Shown here: in pieces, positions 10,376-22,027 of the stretch | How the letters are laid out: each line of letters starts with the position of its first letter | Numbering within the stretch: the first letter of the stretch is position 1 | DNA from: Posidonia oceanica | Taxonomy: Eukaryota; Streptophyta; Magnoliopsida; Alismatales; Posidoniaceae | Length of the DNA: 64,000 bases | Assembly: GCA_037176725.1 (NCBI GenBank) | Contig: JAZBRS010000011.1 | Coordinates: forward strand, 6,882,001 to 6,946,000 | Direction of reading: 5' to 3' | Position numbers and translations under genes: made by a program | The notes under the pieces: model-generated | Databases searched by the model: none | What the model was told of the DNA's origin: nothing | The model's input: the letters and a program-made list of their open reading frames with translations, nothing else

Positions 10376-12108
10376 TCTTGTATCTTGCTTCTTTTTGAGA
10401 CTTATACATGATCCATGCATGTTTAGTGATGCCTGGCCCCTATGGCAACCATGTTTAAGCTTGCTAGTCTCCTCTCAAGTTGTATGCTATTTTTCGTGGG
10501 TTTTTTACTCCTTTATTCCTATGCATACTCTTTCTTTCTTGCTTCTCATGGATTATATGCTTGTATAAGTGTTTTTTCTTGATCTGCCATGTCCTCAGTA
10601 GCTTGCATGCATGTTTAAGTGGGGTTTAGAGCTGAGCTCCCCCTTTGCAGGTAGGTTTGCATCCTTCATGTGTTGGATGCTGGGGGCTTCAGCGTCCTAC
10701 GTTGGACGCTACTGTTACCAATGTCTTACGTCGCAGCTCAGTTATTCTTGTTTTAAGTGCTTGCTTGATACTCTGATCCCTTTGTTCGCATGATCTCTGT
10801 GCTTGTATGCTTGCTTAGCCTTCATAGCAATTGCTCCTCAGCTTTTATAGTTTATATCCAAGTTTTATGCAGGTTTTTGTTTGTTTGTGCCTCCCAGTGC
10901 GTTGTACACTACTATTCTTCACGTCCAACGTTGGACGCAGGTCTAGCTCGCGTCCAATGCTCTGGTTGAGCTTTATTCCTTGCATGCGTTGCCAATGCTG
11001 TCTTTCTTGGATTTTTCAATCCTATGCTTGCATGTTTAGCCTATGCTTGCTTACAGTAGCCTAAATGCATGCTTACATATTTTGTTCATCATCTGTTTGC
11101 TGATTTGCTATGCTATCCTTTGGCTTGTGTTGGACGCTAGTCTCTCTGGCGGCTAACGTTGGACGCCATGCCATCGTCCAACGCCCTGCTTGTTTAAATG
11201 TTGATCCTGTTCTGAGCTTGTTTCTGATTTGCTGTCCTGATTGCTCTGTATGTCATGCACCCATTCTACTGCATCTTTGCATCTGCATCACATTCATATA
11301 GCTAGAATGCAGCTTTTTAAAAATTGCATGCTATTTGCCTCCAGCAGGTGTTGGATGCCAGCAGTGGCAGCGTCCAACATTGGATGCAGGTATTGCTGCC
11401 CCTGTGTACGCTGCCTGCCACCCTGTTTTGGTTTTGCGCCTCGCCTTGCACGCTTTCCCACGGTTTAGCCTCGCACCTGCTTTTGCTTTATCCCTTGCTT
11501 GTTGCTTGCATTGCATGGTTTTCCTCGTAGTTTTGCTTTATCGCCTACATTTGCATTAGGGTAGTGATGCTTACTGCCTGGAGTTCTTACGAACCAGGGT
11601 TTGCCCAGTTCGAAACACTGGCAGCACTGCTAAGCGCATAGACAGCACGTTTAATTTCCATACATGGCATTCATAGCACTTAGGCATTCAAAACATGCAT
11701 TTTCCGGCATATGCGAGCAAGTTAGCCTAGAATGACCGACTTCTCGGGCGTGTCGAGGGTGCCTAACACCTTCCTTACACGTAACAAGAGTCCTTACCCT
11801 TTCTCTGGCCCGCAGTGACCATTTTGCCCTCGTCTTTGGCACAAGTCAACCATTTTTGCATAGCAATGCTCTATTTGCTTGTTTTCTATGCTTTTCCTTA
11901 GTTTTCCTCGTCTTCCCCATATTAAACTAGGTGGCGACTCCCTTTTCCTTTTCTTTCTTTTTCCCTTTGCCTTTTTGCCTCTGTTTTCGGTGTTTTGAGT
12001 CGAGTTTCCTCCTCGGATCACCCACTAATAGTGAACCTGATTTCCGATAGGTGCACGCGAGCTCTAGCAGCGTCCACGGATGATCGCGAAACTCACAGGA
12101 TCGCTATA
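10376..12108 (+). repeat. 5' LTR of element 2, 3' portion only
   Basis: Collinear with 51841-53659 of the 3' LTR, starting at the element A insertion point. Bases 10376-10380 (TCTTG) correspond to GCTTG at 51841, the expected place for the target duplication of A with one substitution. It ends ...CTATA at 12108 directly before the PBS. It is about 86 bp shorter than the matching part of the 3' LTR, mainly near 11385 versus 52858-52950. Confidence 0.9.
10675..11400. repeat. Four double-hairpin modules in 5' LTR of element 2
   Basis: Modules at 10675-10732, 10902-10960, 11131-11191 and 11348-11400 each read as two successive stem-loops built from TTGGACGC / GCGTCCAA arms, often meeting at ACGTTG. 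They are the partners of modules 4-7 of the 3' LTR. Several arms here carry single changes, for example GGATGC for GGACGC at 11348. Confidence 0.75.
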
Positions 12109-12109
12109 G

Positions 12110-12127
12110 TGGCGACTCCGTTAGGGA
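12110..12127 (+). other. Primer binding site of element 2
   Basis: TGGCGACTCCGTTAGGGA lies one base after the LTR end. It is close to the PBS of element 1 (TGGCGACTCCACTAGGGA). Ogre elements are known to use a tRNA-Arg-type PBS beginning TGGCGACTC; assignment to a given tRNA here is from memory of the lineage. Confidence 0.85.
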
Positions 12128-12251
12128 TACTAGACTCTGTCTTTCATTTTTGGCTTTCTCCCCGCTTGGGTTTTGCATTCTTCGCCTGCCTTGTGCCTTT
12201 GCCTTGCCTATTTGCTTGCTCACTTGTCTTGATTCCTCGCAAGTCGCACAG

Positions 12252-12269
12252 TGGTGACTTTGCTAAGGA
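12252..12269 (+). other. Second PBS-like site in element 2 leader
   Basis: TGGTGACTTTGCTAAGGA is preceded by TCGCACAG, just as the true PBS is preceded by TCGCTATAG. It lies 142 bp downstream of the true PBS. The PBS of element C (TGACGACTTTGCTGGGGA) resembles this second site more than the first. Confidence 0.6.
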
Positions 12270-13436
12270 TTCAGACCCTGGCTTTCCTCCCTGGCTTTCT
12301 GCTTGCATTGTTTTTGCTTGCCTTGCCTGTTTACATGCTTTATTGCCTGCTTTACCTTTACATGCTCTACTACTTACCTGTCTTTACTTATTTACCTGCT
12401 GGCCTGTCATTACTTTATTTTCTCGCATAATGCATGCCTAAATACTTGTTTGGCATAATAATGCATGCCTTTTGAATGGTAATTGCTTTGTTTTACACTC
12501 TCGCTATGCCACAGCACTCACACATGCCCTGCATACTATGCCTTTTGACATGCTAAGTGTTTATTTCCACTGTCATGTCCACATACACTTGCACATTCCA
12601 TGCCCATGCCTTTTGCTGTGATGTGTGTTGATTGCTTGCCATGCTTGGATGTTTTCTTCCCCTTTTTGCTCTAGGTTTAAGGACAAGTAGAGACTGGTTG
12701 TCCCCTCCTCTTGGCAAATAAAAACAGTAAGTAAAAGTCAAATCTAGGATCTACTAGAGACCTCAACACACCTTCACCCCCTAGGTTAATAAAACACGCA
12801 AGATTAAAAAACTTTAATCATTTTGCATGAAGCATCATATAGGGCATGCATCTTCTCATCCCTGAGTCTACCTATTAGTTTGAGAAGGACAGCCCCGGTC
12901 TCTTGTTCAGCTGCTTTAGTACAGAGTGTGTCAATCGATTTGTCCCCCCTTGTCAGGGGTCGCGTCAGTGCTACTAGCGGGTACAGCCCATGCTTAGGCA
13001 GGGTCAAGGCCACTACTGCACCCCCCGTCATACTTGAGCTCTGGGCCAGGGTCTAGACGGGAGCCTTACTTTCTGACCAAATCGGTGACCCGCACACTTG
13101 TGAGTCCGAAGTAGATAACTTACTAGGACACACTAGATTGGTGAGAGAGAGCATGCTAGATAGCATACCATCTGCATGATTGCATTCATACCACCAACTA
13201 AACATTTGCATTTTTTCTTTCAGGTTCTAACACCTGTTTGCTTTGTCTGCAACAGAGATCAGTGAGTGAGTTCCCTTGTCGGGGCTAGAGTGCTTCGCTT
13301 CACTGATGCCTCTGTTGCGTCACCTATTTTCGACCCTCCCTTTCCTGAGCTATTCGCCTTCGCGAATATAGCTCCTCCTAGGCGTCCTTCTTCACCTTTC
13401 CATCATAGCCCTGTTCTTACCCGCTCTCGGTCAGCC
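12270..13436 (+). other. Element 2 leader with a conserved 240-bp module (about 12822-13060)
   Basis: No gene is firmly supported. The module at about 12822-13060 aligns along its whole length with the leader of element 1 (minus strand, about 34992-34750) and with that of element C (minus strand, about 54045-53805). It is more conserved than its surroundings. One frame gives similar peptides in 1 and 2 (FSSLSLPISLRR / HLSPPTSLRR) but is interrupted in C, so an RNA role such as packaging is as likely as coding. Confidence 0.55.
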
Positions 13437-14304
13437 ATGGTCCAGCGCACTCTTGAGCCCCTGCTCACTCCTGTTGCTCCAGAGGGGACTTCTGCTTCAG
13501 CCCCTCCGACTCTCGTTTCCATTCCTCCTGTGCCCCCGGTGACACCAAGGTTTCCCCCTCTGTCGCCTAGGGCACCCCAGCATCCTGTGGGGCATTGGCA
13601 GACTCACACTACTCCGAACCCGGTCACCGATCCCATCTTGATGACCTATGCTCGCGCTCCGGAGGCGCCTCTAACCCCTCCTTCCCTGGGTCTTGTCACT
13701 TCTGACGCCCACCCTACTGCGGCGACTTCCGCCTTAGGATCCTATCCTCTTGGACTGTCTGAGTCCTCCCCCCTTGCATATGGTCCCTCGCCGGCACTGT
13801 AATTTAGCATTCCTACTAACGGGACCCCTGAAGAGCGGTACCAGCACTTGGCGGAGCTTGCCTAGATCTTTCAGGGCATGGCTCTGTCTGCCCTCCCTCC
13901 TCTAGTTCCTCCTGCACCTGAGATCCCTTCGCATCCTGTTCCTGCTCTCCAAGCATTCCCTACTGCCCTGCCACCCTGGCCTTCACCCCAGCTGCTCTCT
14001 GCTCCGGTGATAGGGGTGCAGCCTCCCCCTCTGCACACACTTCATTCACTGCACAGCATGCACCTCCACCACCTGGTGGCCAGCCCCTCAGGCTGGTTCG
14101 AGCACAGCACTTCTCTGGCCCGCTACCTAGCACCGTGGCACTACAGTAGCTGTTGCTCCCACAATCTCCACAATTCACTACACAGCATCCTGCATACCCC
14201 CATCCTGTGCATCAGCAATTTCCCCCTCCTGCATACTTTGCACCACCCACAGCACCCACTGCACATCTGCATGGATACGCCGGCCATCCTGTTGCATCAC
14301 CAGG
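13437..14304 (+). pseudogene. Element 2 gag, N-terminal part
   Basis: The chosen start, ATG at 13437 in a good context (GCCATGG), matches the SAMAQ start of element 1. The product is Pro/Ser/Thr-rich, low complexity and poorly conserved, as in the N-terminal Gag of Tat elements. A TAA at 13800 and a TAG near 13862 break it, and a frameshift lies between about 13990 and 14150, after which the frame reads HGYAGHPVASPG up to 14304. There element 1 has inserted. The reading frame resumes in phase at 37044 once one copy of the 5-bp duplication is ignored. Confidence 0.8.
14300..14304. repeat. Target site duplication of element 1, left copy
   Basis: CCAGG directly before the element 1 tip TGTAGTAATCC; the identical CCAGG follows the other end at 37039-37043. 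Confidence 0.95.
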
Positions 14305-15005
14305 TGTAGTAATCCCAGTGTTCAGATCGTCCATGCACACTACCAAAAGCTCGCGTGCACCGATCAGAATCGGGTTCACTATTAGTGGCTGTGTCCGAGG
14401 AGGAAGGCTCGACTCGAAAACACTTAAAGCAAGGAAAAAAGAGAAGAAAAGAAGAAGATAAGACAATTCAGAGTCGCCACTGTGTCTATTATATCGGGAG
14501 ACAAGGAAAATCGGGGAAATGCGTGAATAAACACGCAAAACCAAGTAGGAGATGCAAAGCAGGGCAATGTAAGAGAAAAGGGAGGCAAATGAATGTAAAT
14601 GATATGATTCATGCCTAAGATAAGGGCAATATGGTCATTACGGGCCAAAAGACCAGGCAAGGACTCCTGTTATGTGCGGGGAAGGTGTTAGGCACCCCCA
14701 ACACGCCCGAGAATCGGTCTTTCTAGGCTTATGGTCGTATATGCAGGGAAATGCAGATTTTGAATGCCTAAGTGCCAATGAATGCCTGAATGGATGCTCA
14801 AAGGTGTGCTCTAAGTGATGAGATGCAATGCAAGGAAGTAAACATGCAGTCTAAGTGCTCAGCAACGCTGTCTGTGTTCCAAACTGGGCGAAACCTGGCT
14901 CGTGAGAACTCCAGGCTGTAAGCATCACTGCTCTATAAGCAAATGCAAGCGGAAAAGCAAAACGGCGGTAAAACCAAGCAATGCGGGCGACATGCAAGAG
15001 AAAAC

Positions 15006-15490
15006 AGCATAAAACACGTAAAACGGTGCGAAAGACAAAGCAGCACGTAAAACGGTGCGGGAAAACAAGATCGGCACGCAAAACGGTGCGAAAGACAAAA
15101 CAAGCATGCAAAATGGTGCGAGAAACAAAGGTGGCACGCGAAACGGGGCGAAAAACAAAGCGGACAAGCAAAACGGTGCGAAAAACAAAGCAAGCACGCA
15201 AAACGGTGCAAGAAACAGAGCGGGCATGCGAAACAGTGCCAAAAGCGAACCAAGCACGCAAAATGGTGCGAGAAACAAAGACGACACACGAAACGATGCG
15301 AAAACAAAGCAAGCACGCAAAACGGTGCAAGAAACAGAGCAGGCACGCGAAACGGTGCCAAAAGCGAAGCGAGCATGCAAAATGGTGCAAAAAAAAGCCG
15401 ACACGCAAAACGATGTGGGAAAACAAGGTTGGCACGCAAAACGGTGCAAGAAACAGAGATCGACACGCAAAACAGTGCCAAGGCAAGCGA
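15006..15490. repeat. About 16 copies of a ~30-bp tandem repeat in element 1 LTR
   Basis: Units such as GCACGCAAAACGGTGC followed by GAAAAACAAAGC-like sequence recur every 28-31 bp. GCAC...GTGC arms allow a short hairpin in most copies. The overlapping open frames on both strands (for instance 14851-15798 minus) are products of the repeat, not genes. Confidence 0.85.
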
Positions 15491-16239
15491 GATAAAACAT
15501 CGATAAAGCCATGCAGATGCAGATGCAAAAAGGAAGAGCAAGAGAAGCAAAGGGGAGGCAAACAATGTGAGTATGAGAACCAACACCATTTAAGGGCCAT
15601 ACGATGTAGGTGTGAAGACCTATAAAGGGGAAAGGAAGCAAGTGGAAGGATTACCACTGTTCTATGACTGTTTCCCACTAATCCGTCCCACGATATGTCT
15701 CGCACGCTGCCAAAAGCTCGCTGTGCGATTGTATCGTGGAAAAGGGGGAGGAAAGTCGCAATTAGTAGTGAATCCAAAGGAAACACAACCCCAAACACTG
15801 AGGGTACGCGAAAAGAGGAGATAGAGTTGATAGTGGAGAAGAGGAAGTCCTAGTCTACATGCTTGAGAAAACGGAATGCAAAAACAATGCATGCAATGCA
15901 AATGAAGTGCAAATGAAGTACTGTGCAGGGGTTCAGAAGGACTTACCTTGGAGATCTGAAGCCTGATCTGAGAAGTGCCTGGTCTGCATTGAAGTGCGCT
16001 CCACCGGGGTTGTCCAGGTAGCTTGATTGAGAAGATCCGGCAATCCGATCAGAAGATATGCAGGCTTCAAAGTAGGAGGGCCAAGAACAGGAGAGAAGAA
16101 TGGATCTAAGTGTAAATGAGGTCCTAGGGGTGTGCAAAACAGGTCCTCCCACGTAAATGGGAGCTAGGAATGCTTAAGTGTGTGCAAGAATGCCAAATGC
16201 AAAAATGCATGAGTGCAATGCATGCAAAAATGCAAGAAA

Positions 16240-17250
16240 AGGACCTAAGAATGACTTTTTAGAAAACTTAAGGACCTATATGCAAGTTTTGAAAAAGTGG
16301 AGGGACCTAAATGCAAGGATTTTGAAAACTTAGGGGCTTATGTGCAAGGTTTTTGAAAACTTGAGGGTCAGAATGCAATTTAATTAAAATGCAGGGTCTG
16401 AAATGCAATTTAATAAGGAAAACATGCATTTAAATGAGTTTTGAAAACATGTGAAGGACTTACATGCAATTTGAAAATATGCAGGGGTTGAAATGCAATT
16501 TTATAAGGTAAAATGTGCTTTTGAAAGGTCTGTGCATGCAAACAGTGGACCTACGTGTGATTTTGAAATATGTAGGGGCTAAAATGCAATTTTATAAGCA
16601 AAAGTATGCAGAAAAATGAATTTTGTAAACATGCAGAGGACCTATGTGTGATTTTAAAACATGCAGGGGCTAAAATGCAATTTTATAAGGAAAAAAGCAA
16701 GAAAACAGATGCTGTGCATGCAAATGAAGGACTGGAATGCAAAAATCAGAAAATATGGGATGGAAATGCAATGCAGTAAGGACAAGATGAAAATTAAATG
16801 ATTTAACAACAGATCAGAGGACTAAAAAGTAAATAAAATAAAGAGGAGGACTGAAATACAATTTCATAAGATAAAAACAGCAAATTAAATGAGTTTATCA
16901 ACCAGAGGACTAACATGCAAAAATAAAAAGATGCTGGACTGGAAAATAAAGTACAAAAACTACAATTGAACTGCAATAGGACCATTATGTAAATAAAAAA
17001 AGTAACTGGACTGGAAATTAAATGGACAGAAACTTAAATGAACTGGAACTGGACTGGAATGTAAATAAAATAAATAACTGGGCTAGAAATAAAGAAAAGT
17101 AAATAAACTATAACTACAGAGGACCTAGAAGTAAATAAAAAAATATGCTAGGCTAGAAATAAATTAAACTTAAAGCTTTTACTTGACAGAAGGATTAACA
17201 TGCAATTTAGCAGAACTTTAGGTTTTTTATGCAATTTCATAAGATTTTAA
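16240..17250. repeat. Degenerate ~60-bp repeats in element 1 LTR
   Basis: Phrases of the type 'gggcctaaaatgcaattttataagg' recur in changed forms: (A)TGCAATTT(T/A)ATAAGG preceded by GCAGGGG(T/C)T. Spacing is irregular at about 50-70 bp. No coding potential. Confidence 0.6.
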
Positions 17251-17389
17251 TTCAAACTTAAATGATTCTTAAACGATGGCAGGACTGGAAAGCAAATGAA
17301 AACAACAGCAAGGCAAATATGCAATATATGGTAAAATAAGCATGGTAAAGAAAAATAAAGGAACAGTAAAATGGAGGAGGAAGAGCCAC

Positions 17390-18970
17390 TGTAGCAAATT
17401 GCTACCAGTGGCTGGAGAAGAGGAGGAGGGCTGCTGGTGAGGCGCTGAACGGCTGGGAAGCTTCACCGGAGACGTGCAGAGATCGGAGTGGCATCGGCGG
17501 GCCGTGACACGGCCTGAAGCTAGCCGGAGAAGACGACGGAGGACGGTAGAGTGTCCGAAGGCAGACCGGACGGTTGGAGCGTCGAGGGAGGGATCTGAGA
17601 GCATGGCTGTGCTCCTGGAAGCTCCCCAGAGCCCATGCGATCCTTGGAATGGCGTTCTGCAGGCTAGAGCGATGGTTCTGGTCTGAAGCTCGTCGGAGAA
17701 GAAAGGCTAGCGGCGGCGCTGACTTGAGGCGGCAGATTGCAGAACCCTAGTCTAGGGGGCTAGGAAGCAAGAGCGGGGGAGAACTAAGCTAGTGGAGAAG
17801 AAAAGTACCTGTTGCGCTGTCCGGAGCGTCCCCCCGACCTAGGTGGGTTCTGCAGATGGCGGCGAGGTTCGTCTGAGCACTGGAGGAGTTGGCGGCGGCT
17901 CGCGATCGTCCGGAATGACTCCACGAAGTCCTCTGGAGCTCACTAGATGGTTGGAAGGAAGTTCTGCAGGCCGGCGAGAGGTATCAGCTTTTTGGGTGTA
18001 CTGCTGACAGCCGGAGGTGGGGAGAGGTCTATGTTGCTCTCTAGGCTGATTGGAAGGTCGCGGTGGACTTCTGGAGGTTAGGTGAGTGTTTCTGGGGGGT
18101 TGAATTGGGTCGTGGTTTGCTGGAGAAGGAGGATTGCTGGTGGAGTGATTTTTGGACAGAAAATGGGGGAAGTGTTTGTTGTGGAGGGTTGGTGCTGTGG
18201 TGAGAGTTTAGGTTGATGCTTGGGGGGCCTGGAAAGGTGGTGTTTCAGTGAGTCGGGTGGAGGAATTTGGGATGGTTTCGGGATCAGTGGAGCTAGCAAT
18301 TCTGGGAGAGGTGTTGTTGGGTTCTGCTGTTGGTTTCAGGGTGATCGGGGGTGGTTTCAAGGTTGATTTGGCTGTGGAATGGAGGGGTGTGTATTGCTGG
18401 ATGTTCGGTGGATTTGTGGGATGAATCTGGAGTGGATTGGAAGGCTGTGAAGGCTTGGTTTCAGTTCAAAGGAAGAGGAGGAAGAGGTCTGAATTTTGCT
18501 AAGGCAGAGGGGGAGAATTGGAGGTGGCTCTTGCTCTCTAGACGCTCTCTCTCTCAGGGTGACAAAGGTGATCGAAGAGAGGAGGAGGTACCGGTTTTAT
18601 CAGGGCTGGATTGAAGCTGCGCGGGCTGTGGAATTTGAATCCACCAGCGCGAGCAACTGGAGCTGGATTGGAGAGGCGGCCGACGAGGTGATGGGCAATA
18701 AATACCCCCCGGAGAAGCCGTTGAGAGAGCTGAGAGAAGAGAGGGCCGTAGGTGGAGGTGATGGCTAGGGAATTTGGGATTCAAAAGGTGGAGGGAGTGC
18801 TATTGCCGGCTTCGCGGGAAGAAAGAGAAGTCTAAAGAAGAAGAAGGAAGAGGAAGAAGGGCAGTGGGCTGGGCTCCGCACGAAAAAGGAAAGAAAGAAA
18901 GAAAAAAGAAAAGAAGGGAAGAAAGGAAGGAGGCAGCGGGAATGGGCTGGACCGGGCCATGAGAAGAAAA
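17390..18970 (-). other. GC-rich block in element 1 LTR with a promoter-like core
   Basis: This block differs sharply in composition from the AT-rich flanks and looks like unique rather than repetitive DNA. On the minus strand GGGGTATTTATTGCCC at 18703-18696 could serve as a TATA region, followed by a CT-rich leader-like stretch. Short ORFs on both strands show no family I recognise. It may be normal U3/R sequence or captured host DNA. Confidence 0.35.
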
Positions 18971-20498
18971 AAAGAGAAAATAAGAAAGAAAGGAAGGAGA
19001 AAGAAATGGAGAAAAGGTAAGGAAAAAAAAGAAGAAATAAAATAAAATAAAGAGATTTGAAAATATTTGAGGTAGTTGTTTTTTAAGTTAGGATTTTTTA
19101 ATTAGGTTTTTTAATAGATTGCTTTTTAATTAGTTAAGGTTAGGAGGAGTTTTAGTTTTTTATTTTAGTTTTTAGGATTTTTCTTAAGTTTCCTTTAAAT
19201 TGTTTTTTTTTTAAGTGTTTGTTAAGTTTTTATTTTAATTATTTTTTAAGTTAAGTTTTTCTTGTTAAGTTGGGATTTTTAATTAGGCTTTTTTAATGGA
19301 TTGCTTTTTAATTAGTTAGGAAGAGTTTTAGTTTTTTTTATTTTTAGGATTTTTCTTGAGTTTTCTTTAATTTGTTTTTAAATGTTTGTTGAGTTTTTAA
19401 TTGTTTTTTAGTTAGGTTTTTCTTGTTAGGTTTTTTCCTTTTTCTTTTTAATTAAGTTTTTAGGTTGTTTTAAAATTTTCTAATTGTTTCTTTTAGATTT
19501 GTTAAGTGTTCTTTAATTGTTTGTCTTAGTGTTTTTAATTGTTTTCTTCTTTTTAGGATTTGTTTTTGATTATTTTTAATAGGTTTCTACTTTTGGTTTG
19601 TTTTGAATATAGTTTGGTTTTTGTTTGTTTTTTAATAGCATTTTCTTTTGTTTGTTTTGTATTTTTTAGATTGCACTCTTAGTTTCCCTTTTTAGTTGGA
19701 TTTGGTTAGGTTTTTGTTTTTTATTGTTTGTTTAAGTTTTTAATTACTTCTTTTTAGGATTTTGATTTGTTTTTCTCTTGTTTTAAAGTTTTAAATGTTT
19801 TTAAAGGTTTTTTTATAGATTTAGTAGAAGAAAGGAAAAGAAAGGGAAAAGGAAGAAGTAAAGGAAGAATTGGAGAAGGAAAGAAGAAAGGGAGGAGTGG
19901 AAGGAAAATAAATATTATAAAATCAAGGGATAACCTAAAAATAAAATAAAAATGCAAATAAAATACAGAAGAGAGAGATGCACAAGATGGGTCCACAGCC
20001 AAGCAAGAGAAAGAGAGAGAAGGGAGTGAAAAGAAGGAGAATAAGAAGGAGAGAGAGAGGAGAGAGAAAAGAATAATTTAGGAGAGAGAAAAGGATAATT
20101 TGGATAAATGAAGGGGTTAGAGGTTTAGAAAAGAGGTGAAATTTGGTGAGTGCATGGCCTATGGTCTCTAGTGTTGGACCTAGGATTTGGATTTGGATTT
20201 TAGAAGGTTTTAGAAGGGTTTTGAGGTGTAGAAAAAGGGTAGTTTCACCTAGGTTTTCTAGGGTTTTTGGGAGTGGTTTTGGTTTGAAATTTTGAGGATT
20301 TTTGGTGGGTTTTCTAAGTTAGGAAGGGTGAGTTTTCCTATGGTTTTTGGGTAGTTTTTGGGCTTGGGAAATGGGTGTGATTCTAAGTTAGGTTTGGACT
20401 TGATTTGAAGAGATGGATGAATGGAAAAGTGTAGGTTTGGACCTAGATTTGGATTCAGAAGCCACCAGAAGATTCCAATTGATTCAGCTTGTCAAAAT

Positions 20499-20638
20499 GG
20501 GGTGTCAACAGATGCCCCTCCCTGAGCGAGGTCAAGCGAAGCGAGGCTGCTGCTCAGGGTTGACAAGACACCCCATCTGACCGACGGGAGCAGAAGTTTG
20601 CTATTGGCGTGAGCTACTTATTCGGTGGATACACCGAA
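20499..20638 (-). other. Polypurine tract of element 1 and flanking conserved stem-loops
   Basis: On the minus strand AGGGAGGGGCATC (20523-20511) directly precedes the LTR tip, giving the plus-strand primer site. Around it are three inverted pairs: CCTGAGC/GCTCAGG (20552-20558 with 20521-20527), GGGGTGTC/GACACCCC between 20499-20506 in the LTR tip and 20567-20574, and TTCGGTG/CACCGAA at 20621-20638. All three have counterparts at the same places in element 2. Confidence 0.65.
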
Positions 20639-21055
20639 CGTCGTAGCTCATTGCCGCAATGCAAAATGCAGGTACAGATGGATGAGATGCAATGTATGCA
20701 ATGCATGCTAATGCGGATGCAATGCAGATGTTGGTGCAAAGGTTAGTACAGATGCGAGTGTTGATGCAGTACAAATGATGCTGATGACGTTAGTTTAGTA
20801 TGCAATGTTAGAAAAAGGAGTGCAGAGAGGATGCAAAAGGAATGCTTAAAGAAACCGCAATCTAGCGCAAAAATCTGGCAGCTAGTCCAAACTTGCGCAA
20901 CATGGCAAGAGAGAAAAGTGTAGCTTGTCCCTGCCTGAGGGAGCAAGCAAGCAAAAAAAGAAGCGAATGGAGAGGGGCAAACTCTCCTGTCGAGGGGGGA
21001 TGTAGGACTTTGTCTTCCTGGAACAAAGTCACGCGAAGAAGGTGATAAGATGTCG

Positions 21056-21985
21056 AACTTATCGGCCGAATAGTTTACGGTCCTATCAACCGAAAGCGAT
21101 AGTTTACGGTCCTATCAACCGAAAGCGATAGTTTACGGTCCTATCAACCGAAGGGTGCAGTTGTGAGTGATTGTTACTAGATATCAGCCATAAAACATGA
21201 TTGTGCAAGATAGTTTATGGTTCTATCAACCGGAGAGCGATAGTTTACGGGCCTATCAACCGGGAGCGATAGTTTACGAGCCTATCAACCGGGAGCGATA
21301 GTTTACTGTCCTATCAACCAGAAGCACAATCCATGAGTGATAGTTACTGGTTATCAGCCGTATAACGCAAATGCCCGCGATAGTTTACGGTCCTATCAAC
21401 CGGAGAGCGATAGTTTACGGTCCTATCAACCTGAAGCGATAATTTACGGGCCTATCAACCGGGAGCGATAGTTTACGGGCCTATCAACCGGAAAGGGCAT
21501 TTGCGAGTGATAGTTACTGGATATCAGCCGTATAACATGATTGGCGCAGCGATAGTTTACGGGCCTATCAACCGGGAGCGATAGTTTACGGTCCAATCAA
21601 CCGGAAAGCGCAATCATGAGGGATAGTTACTGGTTATCAGCCGTATAATGCAATTGCAGGTGATAGTTTTGGATATCAGCCAAAGATGAGTTTTGGATCA
21701 TCAGCCAGAGAATGATAGTTTACGGTCCTATCAACCGAAAAGAGCAATTGTAAGGGATAGTTATTGGATATCAACCGTATAACGTAATTACAGGTGATAG
21801 TTTTGGATATCAGCCAAAGATGAGTTTTGGATCATCAGCCAGAGAATGATAGTTTACGGTCCTATCAACCGGAAGGTGCAATTACGAGAGACAGTTACTG
21901 GATGTCAGCCGTATAACACAACTGTGGGATAGTTTTGGATATCAGCCAAAGATGATAGTTTACGGTCCTATCAACCGGGAAGAGA
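21056..21985 (-). repeat. Hairpin array, GATAG/CTATC class, in element 1 3' region
   Basis: About 20 stem-loops of the form GATAGTTTACGGTCCTATC (plus strand) and variants with GATAGTTACTGG..ATCAGCC. They occur every 25-45 bp, grouped in higher-order units that begin at GTATAAC(G/A) near 21360, 21530, 21645, 21775 and 21910. In element sense the consensus is CGGTTGATAGGACCGTAAACTATC-like and aligns with the array of element 2. Confidence 0.85.
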
Positions 21986-21987
21986 GG

Positions 21988-22027
<40 letters not shown>

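Larger units (their letters stand above)
14305..20510 (-). repeat. 3' LTR of element 1 (6.2 kb, full length)
   Basis: On the minus strand it starts TGTTGACACCCC at 20510 and ends GGATTACTACA at 14305. The outer parts match the 5' LTR (14305-15014 with 35737-36445; 19918-20510 with about 36441-37038). The middle 4.9 kb is missing from the 5' LTR. Inside are a 30-bp tandem array, a long run of degenerate TGCAATTT/GGGGCTAAA repeats, a GC-rich block (about 17400-18800) and AT-rich DNA (18970-19830). Confidence 0.92.

Noticed and set aside
10376..12108. Solo LTR instead of part of element 2
   Set aside because: It is followed at once by a PBS, leader and gag of the same element, and its missing first part is explained by the insertion of element A.
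14851..15798. 315-codon minus-strand ORF rich in FRTV / CFLHRFACL units
   Set aside because: Product of the 30-bp tandem repeat in the LTR of element 1; three overlapping frames and the opposite strand are also open.
18351..18962. Possible gene exons in the GC-rich block of the element 1 LTR
   Set aside because: Short frames without a domain, no convincing splice chain, and the block lies inside a defined LTR. Kept only as a noncoding feature.
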